From Sphingobium sp. TCM1 (lineage in GTDB: Bacteria; Pseudomonadota; Alphaproteobacteria; Sphingomonadales; Sphingomonadaceae), in assembly GCF_001650725.1 (NCBI RefSeq), contig NZ_LXVX01000011.1, positions 275,701 to 339,700 of the forward strand: DNA of 64,000 bases, read 5' to 3'. A program made the translations under genes and the position numbers. The notes under the pieces were generated by a model, which was given only the letters and a program-made list of their open reading frames with translations, did not search any database and was not told the DNA's origin. Positions 16,542 through 24,650 of the stretch are shown in pieces; position 1 is the first letter of the stretch; every line of letters begins with the position of its first letter.

Positions 16542-17984
16542 TCAGAACGCCCCGGCAATCTCCACCAATATGCGGTCGACGGCGTCGCTGGCCTGCGCGT
16601 CGGTGCCGTCGGGCATGTCGTTCGCGAGCGCGGAAAAGACCAGCGTCCGGCCGCTTTTCGTCACCAGATAGCCCGACAGTGCGCGTGACGCGTTGAGCGA
16701 GCCGGTCTTGGCGAACAGCCTGCCTTCCAGCGTCGTACCCTTGAACCGGTTACGCAACGTCCCGTCCTGCCCGGCTATGGGCAGCGTCTCGCGCCAGGCC
16801 ATGCCCCAGGGTTGACGCGCAATCCATGCCAGCAAGGTAACGGCGGCGCGCGGGGTCATACGGTTGTAGGAGGACATCCCCGAGCCGTCGGCGAAGCTGT
16901 AGCTGCCTTCGGTCAGGCCCGCCTGCGCCATCAGCCGGTGCAGCGCAGCCTGTCCATCAGAGATCGAGCCGCTGCCCGTCGCGCGCGACACACGGCGCAG
17001 CATCAACTCGGCGTGCAGATTCTGGCTCTGCTTGTTGATGATACGCATGTCGTCGGCCAGCGGCAGGGCGGGAAGCTGGGCCACCATATCCGGTGCGGGC
17101 GGCCGGGCAGCGGGCGCGCCCTTGCGGATCGTCGGGTCATCGGCAGGCGCAAGCGGGCGATGGCGGGTCTGGATATCGCCGTCGACGCGCACGCCGCGGG
17201 CACGGAGCAGTTCGCTCAGGCGCCAGGCGGCATGGTGCGCGGGATCGTCGACACCGAAATGGAGCGAAACGGGCTGCGCCTCCGCACCGATCGTGCCGGT
17301 CAGACGCAGGAGGCGGCTGTTGGGCGCGCGGTCGGCGACGATCGCCGCGACCTTGCCTGGGACGGTCGTGATGCGATTGTCGATCGCATAATAAGTGGAC
17401 GCCTTGATCGCCGGACGAGCGCCGATTGCACCGGGGATCACTGTGGCGGCTAATTCATTGTCGTCCAGCGTGAGCGCGGAAATGCCGGTGCCATAACGCG
17501 ACTGGATATTGTTCCAGCTCATTCCCGGTCCCCAACGCTCATCGGGAAACCAGCTGTCGTCGCCTACGATGTGGCGGACTTGCCGGATTTTTGCGGCGAT
17601 CGCATCGGCGAGCGTCTGGAGGCAGTCGCTCGCGCAATCCTCCGCGCTGGACAGGCGTGCGTCCCCGCGACCTTCCAGGATGACATCGCCCTGCTCGATG
17701 CGGACGCCTGTCCCCTGCGCGGCTCGGTCCAGCGCCGGGAGATCCGCATAGGCCGCTGCGGTGGTGAACATCTTGGTGTTGGATGCGGGAATGAAACGCT
17801 GGTCCGGCGCGATCGCGATGATCGGCTCTCCCTCCAGCGTGGCGACCAGCAGGCCGTATCGGGCGCCGGCCGGACCCTGGGCCAATTGCCGTTCGATCCG
17901 GACCTGTAGCGGCGGCGCAGCTTCCTGCGCGGCGACACCGGTCAGGGGAAGGACGAGAGCGAGCAGGGGGAAGGCAAGGCGCAT
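16542..17984 (-). CDS. dacB: D-alanyl-D-alanine carboxypeptidase/endopeptidase (PBP4 family, S13)
   Basis: This is a 480-residue periplasmic penicillin-binding protein that trims D-Ala from, and cleaves cross-links between, peptidoglycan stem peptides. The three active-site motifs are visible: SNTK at residues 68-71, SQN (in NKQSQNLHAE) and KTG (in FAKTGSLNASRALSG). The signal peptide runs to about residue 19 (MRLAFPLLALVLPLTGVAA). ATG 17984 was chosen over an in-frame TTG at 18005 because it starts the leader cleanly; neither has a strong ribosome binding site. It lies downstream of the ampG/serine hydrolase genes on the same strand after a 130-bp gap, so it may have its own promoter. Its place beside the muropeptide recycling genes is functionally consistent. 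Confidence 0.88.
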   Translation of the reverse strand: MRLAFPLLALVLPLTGVAAQEAAPPLQVRIERQLAQGPAGARYGLLVATLEGEPIIAIAPDQRFIPASNTKMFTTAAAYADLPALDRAAQGTGVRIEQGDVILEGRGDARLSSAEDCASDCLQTLADAIAAKIRQVRHIVGDDSWFPDERWGPGMSWNNIQSRYGTGISALTLDDNELAATVIPGAIGARPAIKASTYYAIDNRITTVPGKVAAIVADRAPNSRLLRLTGTIGAEAQPVSLHFGVDDPAHHAAWRLSELLRARGVRVDGDIQTRHRPLAPADDPTIRKGAPAARPPAPDMVAQLPALPLADDMRIINKQSQNLHAELMLRRVSRATGSGSISDGQAALHRLMAQAGLTEGSYSFADGSGMSSYNRMTPRAAVTLLAWIARQPWGMAWRETLPIAGQDGTLRNRFKGTTLEGRLFAKTGSLNASRALSGYLVTKSGRTLVFSALANDMPDGTDAQASDAVDRILVEIAGAF

Positions 17985-18114
17985 GAGGCGGACTATAGAC
18001 CGCAACTAGACCGGTGAAACAGAGGCACGAAGGCCGCAACCCATAACCTGCGGCAATAAGGTGGGGAGGGGGCTTGGCGACAAATTGGCGCGGTTTCGCG
18101 CGCTTACATCCCCT

Positions 18115-19134
18115 TCACTGCGCCTCCCAAGCCCGGATCAGCGCGTCGCCCACCGCCGGGCGGAGGGCGAAGATGCCGCTATCGGCGTGGCGGGTGGGGT
18201 GGACGCGGTTGGTGAGCAGGGTCCAGGCGAGACCGCGTTCGAAATCGATCCAGAGGCCCGTGCCGGTAAAGCCGGTGTGGCCGATGGTTTCGGCTGAGCA
18301 GGCGTCGCCCCCCGACCAGCCGTCGAATGCCCGCTCCCAGCCACAGGTGCGGTGCCCTTCCTGCGCCGTCCGGGCCTCCGCCAGCATCGCTGGGGACAGG
18401 ATCGATCCGTCGAGCATCGCCCGGGCAAAGCCGAGTACGCCATCGACCGTGCCGAACAGCCCGGCGTGGCCCGGTGCCCCGCCGAGCGCGAACGCGTTTT
18501 CGTCATGCACCTCGCCCTTCAGCACCCGGCCGCGCCAGCTGCACGCTTCGGTTGCGACGGCGGGGCCGGGGGGCGGCCCGTAGGACAGGCCTTCACCCAG
18601 CGGCCATGCGGAAAGCGGCGCGCCAGTGATGCGCTCGATCGCGATGCCGAGCAGGATGAAGTTGATGTCGGAATAGACCGGCGGGCCATGGCGCCATTCC
18701 CGTTGCAGGACGAAGGCACGCAGCCGGGCGGGATCGTCGCCATAGGTGTAGATGGGCTCGACCGCCGGCAGGAAGCTGCGGTGGGCAAGGCAATCGCGGA
18801 AGGTCAGTCTGCGTTCCGCGGCGTTCGCCACATCATATTGGCGCAGGTCAGGGATGGCATCGGTCAGCGGCCGGTCAAGGTTGAGCCGGCCCTGCTCCGC
18901 CAGGTGCAGGATCATGGTGGTGGTGGCGATCACCTTCGACACGGAGGCAAGGTCGAACCAGTGGTCGCGGGTCAATGGCTCCCGGTCCGGCACGATCGCC
19001 GCCGCTCCGGCGAAGCGGACGGCGCTGCGGCCATCGATGCTTACCACGCCCAGCGTCGCGCCGGGGATGCGGCCGCTGTTCACGGCGGCTGCGGCCGGGG
19101 CGAAGGCGGCTTCGCAGATTTGCTCGATCATCAT
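18115..19134 (-). CDS. SxxK serine hydrolase (class C beta-lactamase/CubicO-like)
   Basis: This 339-residue protein has the beta-lactamase/transpeptidase-like fold. The nucleophile motif is SVSK at residues 64-67 (DLASVSKVIATTT), the second motif is YSD (PPVYSDINF) and the third is HTG (IGHTGFTGTG). No signal peptide is visible (start MMIEQICEAAFAP), so it is probably cytoplasmic, which argues against an antibiotic-resistance role. It is the last gene of the murQ-gntR-ampG operon, 6 bp after ampG. A role in cleaving imported muropeptides or removing an ester or amide from them is plausible but unproven. The family is sure; the substrate is not known. Confidence 0.82.
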   Translation of the reverse strand: MMIEQICEAAFAPAAAAVNSGRIPGATLGVVSIDGRSAVRFAGAAAIVPDREPLTRDHWFDLASVSKVIATTTMILHLAEQGRLNLDRPLTDAIPDLRQYDVANAAERRLTFRDCLAHRSFLPAVEPIYTYGDDPARLRAFVLQREWRHGPPVYSDINFILLGIAIERITGAPLSAWPLGEGLSYGPPPGPAVATEACSWRGRVLKGEVHDENAFALGGAPGHAGLFGTVDGVLGFARAMLDGSILSPAMLAEARTAQEGHRTCGWERAFDGWSGGDACSAETIGHTGFTGTGLWIDFERGLAWTLLTNRVHPTRHADSGIFALRPAVGDALIRAWEAQ

Positions 19135-19140
19135 TGGCCT

Positions 19141-20643
19141 CTAAGCAGTTCTGGCCCGAACGCGCATCACGATCGGCAGGAAGAAAATGGCGGCGAAGCT
19201 GAGCGCGCCCGACAGGATGAAGAAGCCGTCATAGCCGATCTGCTTCTGGATCGCCCCGGCCGCGCCCCCGATCAGGCGCGGCAACAGGAAGGCGAAGCCC
19301 GAAAGAAACGCATATTGGGTGCCGGGATAGCGGGGGCTGACCAGCATGGAAAGATAGACGACGAACACGGCGCCCTCCAGCCCATGGCCGAACTGGTCTA
19401 CACCGGCGGCGACATAGAGGACGAAGGAGGAGGGTTCGGCATACCAGAGCCAGACGAACACCCAGTTGCCGATCGCCGACGCGCAGGCCCCTATGATGAG
19501 CGCGACCGTCATCGGAAGTCGCGCGGCGCAAAGTCCGCCCAGCGCCACGCCGGCCATGGAGCAGGTGAGCGCGACGACGCCGTCCGCCATGCTGATCTGT
19601 TCGAGACTGTAGCCCGCCGCATTCCAGAGCGGATGCGAGAGGGTGAGCGTCAGCACATCGCCCATGCGGTAGAAGGAAACGAAGGCCAGCACCGGCAGCA
19701 CGGCATAGCCGTCGCGCCAGAAAATCTCGACATAGGGGGCGATGAAGCCCGGCATTTTCGAGGGGGCGTCGGCGGGCAGTCGGCGGATGCGGGGCAGGGC
19801 GATGGCGAGCGCGACAAAGGGCAGCAGCGCCACGGCCAGAACGATCGGCGTCACGTTGGTCTGGGCGGAGAAGCCCGCGCCCTGCACGGCGGAAAGAAGC
19901 GCCCAGCCGATCAGGGCGGTGGCGACGCCGGTGACGGCGAGGATGGCGAGGCTGACAAGGGTGCCGCTGGCGAGCGCGCTTGCTCGCCCCTTCGCGCCCT
20001 CCTGCTCGGGTCGCATCGCCGCGAGCATGGGGAAGGGCAGGAAGGCAGCGATGGCGATGGCCAGATAGGCCCATGTCCAGTCGGCCCAGGCCGCGACCAG
20101 CACAGCGCCGCTCCCCGCCGCGACCATGGCGCTGCGATAGCCCCAGAGATTGGCGGCGACGATCGGTCCCTGTTCGGCCTGCGTGGGCGCCAGTTCGATA
20201 CGCCAGCCGTCGGCGGCGACCTCCAGCGTGGTCGTCCAGAAGGCGAGCAGAATCGCGAACAGGGCGGTGAGCGGCAGGCTCTGGTCGCTGGAGGTGAAGG
20301 CCATCGCGACCATCGAGAAGAAGATACCGAGTTGCGACAGCATGATCCAGCCGCGCCGCCTGCCCCAGAAGCGGGAGAAGCCGGGGACGCTGTAGCGGTC
20401 CAGCAACGGCGCCCAGACGAACTTGAACGTCGGCAGCAGCGCGATCCAGGCGAAGAAGCCGATGATGACGATGTCGACGCCGTGCCGGGCGAGCCGCAGG
20501 GTTAGTACCGCGTTGAACATGTAGAAGGGCAGGCCGGCCGAAAAGCCGAGCAGCAGATAGAGGCCCAGCGTGCGCAGTGGTGGCCGCCTGGCCTGCGGTC
20601 CTTCGCCCAGATCATGTGCCTCGGCGGCGATCGTGGCGGTCAT
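19141..20643 (-). CDS. ampG: AmpG-like muropeptide permease (MFS)
   Basis: This 500-residue major-facilitator protein has 12 or more hydrophobic segments. The N-terminus (LLLGFSAGLPFYMF followed by FFAWIALLPTFKFVWAPLLDR) is the signature of AmpG, which imports GlcNAc-anhydroMurNAc and its peptides from the periplasm. Its start codon overlaps the stop of the GntR regulator gene (position 20643), showing translational coupling. The context of murQ, nagA, nagB-II and an amino-sugar kinase across the divergent promoter supports the muropeptide role. The name AmpG is used at family level; substrate preference (disaccharide or peptide-linked) is not resolved. Confidence 0.85.
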   Translation of the reverse strand: MTATIAAEAHDLGEGPQARRPPLRTLGLYLLLGFSAGLPFYMFNAVLTLRLARHGVDIVIIGFFAWIALLPTFKFVWAPLLDRYSVPGFSRFWGRRRGWIMLSQLGIFFSMVAMAFTSSDQSLPLTALFAILLAFWTTTLEVAADGWRIELAPTQAEQGPIVAANLWGYRSAMVAAGSGAVLVAAWADWTWAYLAIAIAAFLPFPMLAAMRPEQEGAKGRASALASGTLVSLAILAVTGVATALIGWALLSAVQGAGFSAQTNVTPIVLAVALLPFVALAIALPRIRRLPADAPSKMPGFIAPYVEIFWRDGYAVLPVLAFVSFYRMGDVLTLTLSHPLWNAAGYSLEQISMADGVVALTCSMAGVALGGLCAARLPMTVALIIGACASAIGNWVFVWLWYAEPSSFVLYVAAGVDQFGHGLEGAVFVVYLSMLVSPRYPGTQYAFLSGFAFLLPRLIGGAAGAIQKQIGYDGFFILSGALSFAAIFFLPIVMRVRARTA

Positions 20644-21374
20644 CAGCCGATTTCCTTGAGTTCGGTCACGAAGTCATAGCGGTCGCCGCGATAGACGGAC
20701 CGGGTGAATTCCACCGCCCGGCCGCCGGGGATGCGGGTCAGCCGCTCGATCCGTAGCACCTCGCTATTCTGGCGGACGCTTAGCAGGCCCGCTTCGGTGG
20801 GAGTGGCGAGCGAGGCGCGGACGCGCTGGGTGCCGGATGTGGGGCGAAAGCCGCTGCGCCCCATCGCCTCGTAGAGAGAGTCGCCGATGGTCGAGAGATC
20901 GGGCAGGCAGTCGGCGGGCACGACCGCATGTTCGATCGCCAGCGGCTCCCCGCCCGACAGCCGCACCCGGCCGAGCCGGGCGACACGGGCGGACGTGGAG
21001 ATGGCGAGCATGGCGGCTTCCTCCTCGGTGGGCTGGGCGTAATTCTTCATCATCCATATGACGCCGGGATCCTCGCCGCGCGATCGGGCGTCGCTGGTGA
21101 AGCTGGAGAGGACGGAGGCGGGCGCCTCGATCCGTCGGGCCACGAAAGTGCCCGATCCCTGCTTGCGGAACAGCACGCCTTCCTCGATCAGCTGCTCGAT
21201 CGCTTTGCGCACGGTGACGCGGGATATGCCGGCCATTTCGCTGAGGTCGCGCTCCGACGGCAGCGCGTTGCCGGGGGTGATGGCCCCGCTTTCGATATGA
21301 TCGCGCAGGTTGCGCGCCAGTTGCAGGTAGAGCGGCGTGCCGTCCTCGCTGCGAGGAACCAGTTTTTCCCGCAT
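20643..21374 (-). CDS. GntR-family (HutC/UTRA) regulator of the amino-sugar genes (NagR/NagQ-like)
   Basis: This is a 243-residue regulator. The GntR winged helix occupies about residues 12-80 (PLYLQLARNLRDHIESG, LPSERDLSEMAGISRVTVRK), and a UTRA ligand-binding domain follows to the end. UTRA-type GntR proteins beside nagA/nagB genes usually sense GlcN-6P or GlcNAc-6P. The gene is second in the murQ operon (5 bp after murQ) and overlaps ampG by one base. The inverted repeat TTTGGT-N8-ACCAAA in the murQ/nagB-II intergenic region is its likely operator, giving control of both divergent operons. Confidence 0.88.
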   Translation of the reverse strand: MREKLVPRSEDGTPLYLQLARNLRDHIESGAITPGNALPSERDLSEMAGISRVTVRKAIEQLIEEGVLFRKQGSGTFVARRIEAPASVLSSFTSDARSRGEDPGVIWMMKNYAQPTEEEAAMLAISTSARVARLGRVRLSGGEPLAIEHAVVPADCLPDLSTIGDSLYEAMGRSGFRPTSGTQRVRASLATPTEAGLLSVRQNSEVLRIERLTRIPGGRAVEFTRSVYRGDRYDFVTELKEIG

Positions 21375-21379
21375 CTCCG

Positions 21380-22270
21380 CTATCCCCCCTGTTGCACGGC
21401 CCGCATTGCGTCCGGCAGATTCTGGCCATGCGCCTCCAGCAGCCGTTGCGCCTCGTCCGCCGCTACGCCCATGGCGACAAGCACCGCCTGCTTGATGTCC
21501 TGCCCGACCGAGTCCAGCGCGCGCGCGGCCGTTCCCAGGTCGACATCGGCAATGTCGCGCACCATTGCCTGGCCGCGCAAGCGCAGCTTTTCGTTGGAGA
21601 TTCGCATGTTGACCATGCGGCCGCGATAGACGAGGCCCATGCGCAGCATGATTGCGGTCGACAGCATGTTGAGCATCGCCTTCTGCGCGGTCCCGGCCTT
21701 CATCCGGGTGGAGCCGGCGACGATCTCCGTCCCGGTTTCCGCGACCAGCCCATGGTCGGCGGCGTCGAGCAGGGCAGTGCCGGCATTATTGGCGATGCCG
21801 ATGGTGAGCGCCCCGGCTTCCCGCGCGGCGGCGATGGCGGCGAGCGTATAGGGGGTGCGACCGCTCGCGGCGACGCCGATCACCACATCCTGCGCGCCGA
21901 TTTCAGCGGCGTGGATTTCGGCGCGCGCGGCGTCCGCATCATCTTCGGCGCCTTCGGCCGCCTCGGTCAGCGCGGCAAGGCCACCCGCCATCAGGAAGAT
22001 CAGCCGTTCCTGCGGCCAGTTATAGGTCGGGTAAAGTTCCACGCCGTCCTGCACCGCGATCCGGCCGGAGGTGCCGGCGCCGACATAGACCAGTCGTCCC
22101 CGCGCGCCCAATCGCAGGGCGGCGGCCTCCGCGGCCTGCGCGATCCGGCCGGTCTGCGATCCGATCGCGGCGATGGCGGCCATCTGCCCTTCCAGCATCG
22201 CCTCGACCGCGCGGATGGTCGGCCATTGGTCGATATCGACATAGCGCGGATCGATGGCTTCGGTACTCAT
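21380..22270 (-). CDS. murQ: N-acetylmuramic acid 6-phosphate etherase
   Basis: This enzyme cleaves the D-lactyl ether of MurNAc-6P to give GlcNAc-6P and D-lactate in the cytoplasm. It has 296 residues from ATG 22270 (MSTEAIDPRYVDIDQWPT), the normal MurQ length and N-terminus. The SIS domain carries YVGAGTSGRIAVQDGVELYP with the catalytic Glu, and the signature ETGTEIVAGSTRMKAGTAQK is intact. It is first in the minus-strand operon with the GntR regulator, ampG and the serine hydrolase. Across the divergent promoter lie the genes that consume both products: nagA/nagB-II for GlcNAc-6P and dld for D-lactate. Confidence 0.95.
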   Translation of the reverse strand: MSTEAIDPRYVDIDQWPTIRAVEAMLEGQMAAIAAIGSQTGRIAQAAEAAALRLGARGRLVYVGAGTSGRIAVQDGVELYPTYNWPQERLIFLMAGGLAALTEAAEGAEDDADAARAEIHAAEIGAQDVVIGVAASGRTPYTLAAIAAAREAGALTIGIANNAGTALLDAADHGLVAETGTEIVAGSTRMKAGTAQKAMLNMLSTAIMLRMGLVYRGRMVNMRISNEKLRLRGQAMVRDIADVDLGTAARALDSVGQDIKQAVLVAMGVAADEAQRLLEAHGQNLPDAMRAVQQGG

Positions 22271-22379
22271 GGATACTCCGGGACGGGGCATTGGCGCCGG
22301 CGGTGTGGTCGGTTCATCGACGAGCGGCCGGGACACGACGGGCGCGCGCAGCCGTTCGTTGATCTGGTATTATCCCTCC

Positions 22380-22399
22380 TTTGGTCTGATGCAACCAAA
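22380..22399. promoter_or_regulatory. Candidate GntR/NagR operator in the murQ/nagB-II intergenic region
   Basis: TTTGGT (22380-22385) and ACCAAA (22394-22399) form a perfect 6-bp inverted repeat around 8 bases. The site lies about 45 bp before nagB-II and 110 bp before murQ. Two further TGGT half sites (22365 and 22429) are close by. This fits UTRA/GntR operator architecture (TGGT...ACCA). Confidence 0.55.
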
Positions 22400-22443
22400 T
22401 TAATTCCAATTGCCCTTTCAGCGGCATTTGGTATTGTTTCGGC

Positions 22444-23502
22444 ATGATCGACCACCGAGACGAGCGGATCGCCACGCTGATGGCGCGCGAGGCTGCGGAA
22501 GCGCCCGGCCGCTGCGAAGCGCAGGTCACACGCAATGCCGGCCTCATGCGGCAGGCGGGACAGCGGCTGCGGGCGCTGGCGCCGCCCTTTGCCGCGACGT
22601 TGGCGCGGGGCAGTTCGGACCAGGCGGCCTCTTTCGCCAAGTTCTTGCTGGAAACGCGTGCGGGCATACCGACGCTCAGCCATGCGCCTTCGATCGGATC
22701 GCTCTACCATGCGACATCTCCGCGCTTCCGGGGTGTGCCGCTGATCGCCATCTCGCAATCGGGCCGAAGCCCGGACCTGATCGCGGCGGCGCAGGACGCG
22801 CAGCGGCAGGGTGCGCTGGTGGTTGCGGTCGTCAACGACGAAGCCTCCCCGCTGGCGGCGATGGCAGACATCTGCATCCCCATCCATGCCGGACCCGAAA
22901 CCAGCGTGGCGGCGACCAAGAGTTTCATCGCCACCTTGGTCGCGATCACGCATCTGGTTGCCGAATGGAGCGGCGACGAAGCCCTGGGCGAGGCGCTGCC
23001 CGTCGTGGGCGATACGCTGCGCGCGGCGGCGGCGGCAGACTGGGGCGAGGCGGTGCCGCTGCTGCGCGACGCGCGCACCATGCTCGTGCTGGGGCGCGGC
23101 CCGACCCTGCCGATCGCCGGCGAGGCGGCGCTGAAATTCAAGGAAACATCCAATCTGCACGCGGAAGCCTTCAGCATCGCCGAGGTCGCGCATGGTCCGA
23201 TGACCCTGGTCGGGGCGGGCGACCCCGTGCTGGCGCTCGGGCCGACGGACCCGGCGCGGGCGGGGCTGCGCGAGCGGCTGGAGGATTTCCGCGCGCGTGG
23301 GGCGCAGGTGATCGCCGCGGGCCATCCCGACGATGTCGTTGCCGCGACGCTGGCGCTGCCCAGTCGTTGGGAGGTCCATCCGGTACTGGGCGCCATCGCC
23401 CAGATCCAGAGCTTCTATGGCCTCGCCAACGCCCTGGCGCTGGCGCGCGGGCGCAATCCCGACACGCCCCCGCATCTGGCCAAGGTGACGCGGACGCTAT
23501 GA
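22444..23502 (+). CDS. SIS-domain glucosamine-6-phosphate deaminase (NagB-II, GlmS-isomerase-like)
   Basis: This is a 352-residue double-SIS protein resembling the isomerase half of GlmS without its glutaminase domain. In amino-sugar operons such proteins act as the alternative deaminase NagB-II, converting GlcN-6P to Fru-6P and ammonia. The two SIS domains show LARGSSDQAASFAKF, ISQSGRSPDLIAAA and SVAATKSF, then GRGPTLPIAGEAALKFKE with NLHAEAFSIAEVAHGPM carrying the acid-base residues. It is the first gene of a four-gene operon and overlaps nagA by 4 bp. Reverse synthesis (GlmS-like) is unlikely without the glutaminase domain. Confidence 0.88.
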   Translation: MIDHRDERIATLMAREAAEAPGRCEAQVTRNAGLMRQAGQRLRALAPPFAATLARGSSDQAASFAKFLLETRAGIPTLSHAPSIGSLYHATSPRFRGVPLIAISQSGRSPDLIAAAQDAQRQGALVVAVVNDEASPLAAMADICIPIHAGPETSVAATKSFIATLVAITHLVAEWSGDEALGEALPVVGDTLRAAAAADWGEAVPLLRDARTMLVLGRGPTLPIAGEAALKFKETSNLHAEAFSIAEVAHGPMTLVGAGDPVLALGPTDPARAGLRERLEDFRARGAQVIAAGHPDDVVAATLALPSRWEVHPVLGAIAQIQSFYGLANALALARGRNPDTPPHLAKVTRTL

Positions 23503-24650
23503 CGATCCAGGCGCTGGTCGGCGCGACCATCGTGCTGCCGGACGGGATAGCGCCTGACAATGCGCTGTTGATCGACGGCGCGCGCATGGGGCCGGTCGTA
23601 CCGCGCGGCTCGCTGCCGGCCGGGTGCGTAGAAGTAGACCTGGATGGCGGCTGGCTGCTGCCGGGCTTCATCGATACGCAAGTCAATGGCGGCGGCGACG
23701 TGCTGCTGAATGACCGGCCGGACGTGGACGGCATCCGCACGATTGCGCAGGCGCATAGGCGCTTTGGCACCACTGGCCTGTTGCCGACCCTCATCAGCGA
23801 CGATGCCGATGTCGTGGATGCGACGATCGCGGCGGGGGAGGAGGCGCTGAGGCAGGGTGTGCCGGGCGTGCTGGGCGTCCATATCGAGGGGCCGCATCTC
23901 AATCCCGGAAAGAAGGGCATTCATGACGCGGCCAAATTCACCGCCATCGATCCAGCGGTGCTGGAGCGACTGACGCGGCCCACCATCGGGCGGCGGATCG
24001 TCACGCTGGCGCCTGAACTGGCCCCGCCCGGAGCGATCCGCGCCCTCACCGAGGCGGGTGTGCTGGTTGCCGCGGGGCACAGCCTGGCCGACTATGCGCA
24101 GACGGTCGCGGCGCTCGCCGAGGGGCTGGCCGGGTTCACCCATTTGTTCAACGCGATGACGCAGATGGGGAGCAGGGAGCCGGGCATGGTTGCGGCCGCG
24201 CTGCTGGACCGGGGGAGCCATTTCGGCCTGATTGTCGATGGGCTGCATGTGCATCCCGCCGCCCTCCGCGTCGCGCTGGCCGCGCGGGGGTTGGAAGGCG
24301 CGATGCTGGTGACCGACGCCATGCCGCCGGTCGGAGGGGAGCGGGATAGCTTTACCCTGATGGGCCAGCCCATCCATGTGGTGGACGGAACCTGCCGGGG
24401 ACCGGACGGCACGCTGGCCGGATCGGCGCTCAGCATGGCGCAGGCCTTCCGCAATGCGATGGACCTGATGGGCTGCTCGATGGTCGAGGCGTCACGCCTG
24501 GCGAGCGGCAATCCGGCGCGCTTCCTGCGGCTTGACGGGAAGACGGGAGCCATCGCGCCGGGGCTGCGCGCAGACCTGGTGCATCTCGACGCGGACCGGC
24601 GGGTGCGGCGCACCTGGATCGGCGGACAGTTGAGCGAGGCCGGCGAATGA
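23499..24650 (+). CDS. nagA: N-acetylglucosamine-6-phosphate deacetylase
   Basis: This enzyme deacetylates GlcNAc-6P to GlcN-6P. It has 383 residues, the normal size. Visible metal/active-site segments are HIEGPHLNPGKKG (metal Glu), AAGHSLA and THLFNAM (His ligands) and the catalytic Asp in VTDAMPPVGG. ATG 23499 overlaps the nagB-II stop as ATGA, and its own stop overlaps the dld start in the same way. It thus receives GlcNAc-6P both from direct kinase action and from MurQ. Confidence 0.93.
   Translation: MTIQALVGATIVLPDGIAPDNALLIDGARMGPVVPRGSLPAGCVEVDLDGGWLLPGFIDTQVNGGGDVLLNDRPDVDGIRTIAQAHRRFGTTGLLPTLISDDADVVDATIAAGEEALRQGVPGVLGVHIEGPHLNPGKKGIHDAAKFTAIDPAVLERLTRPTIGRRIVTLAPELAPPGAIRALTEAGVLVAAGHSLADYAQTVAALAEGLAGFTHLFNAMTQMGSREPGMVAAALLDRGSHFGLIVDGLHVHPAALRVALAARGLEGAMLVTDAMPPVGGERDSFTLMGQPIHVVDGTCRGPDGTLAGSALSMAQAFRNAMDLMGCSMVEASRLASGNPARFLRLDGKTGAIAPGLRADLVHLDADRRVRRTWIGGQLSEAGE

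Noticed and set aside
14149..19134. Penicillin acylase, PBP4 and beta-lactamase-fold genes as an antibiotic-resistance cluster
   Set aside because: The serine hydrolase has no signal peptide and sits in the murQ-ampG operon; PBP4 and the acylase have ordinary cell-wall and N-acyl hydrolysis roles. Recycling explains them better.
18352..20505. Open frame of about 717 codons on the plus strand
   Set aside because: It lies antisense to the serine hydrolase and ampG genes, is rich in Arg, Gly, Gln, His and Asp without any domain, and is a GC-content shadow.
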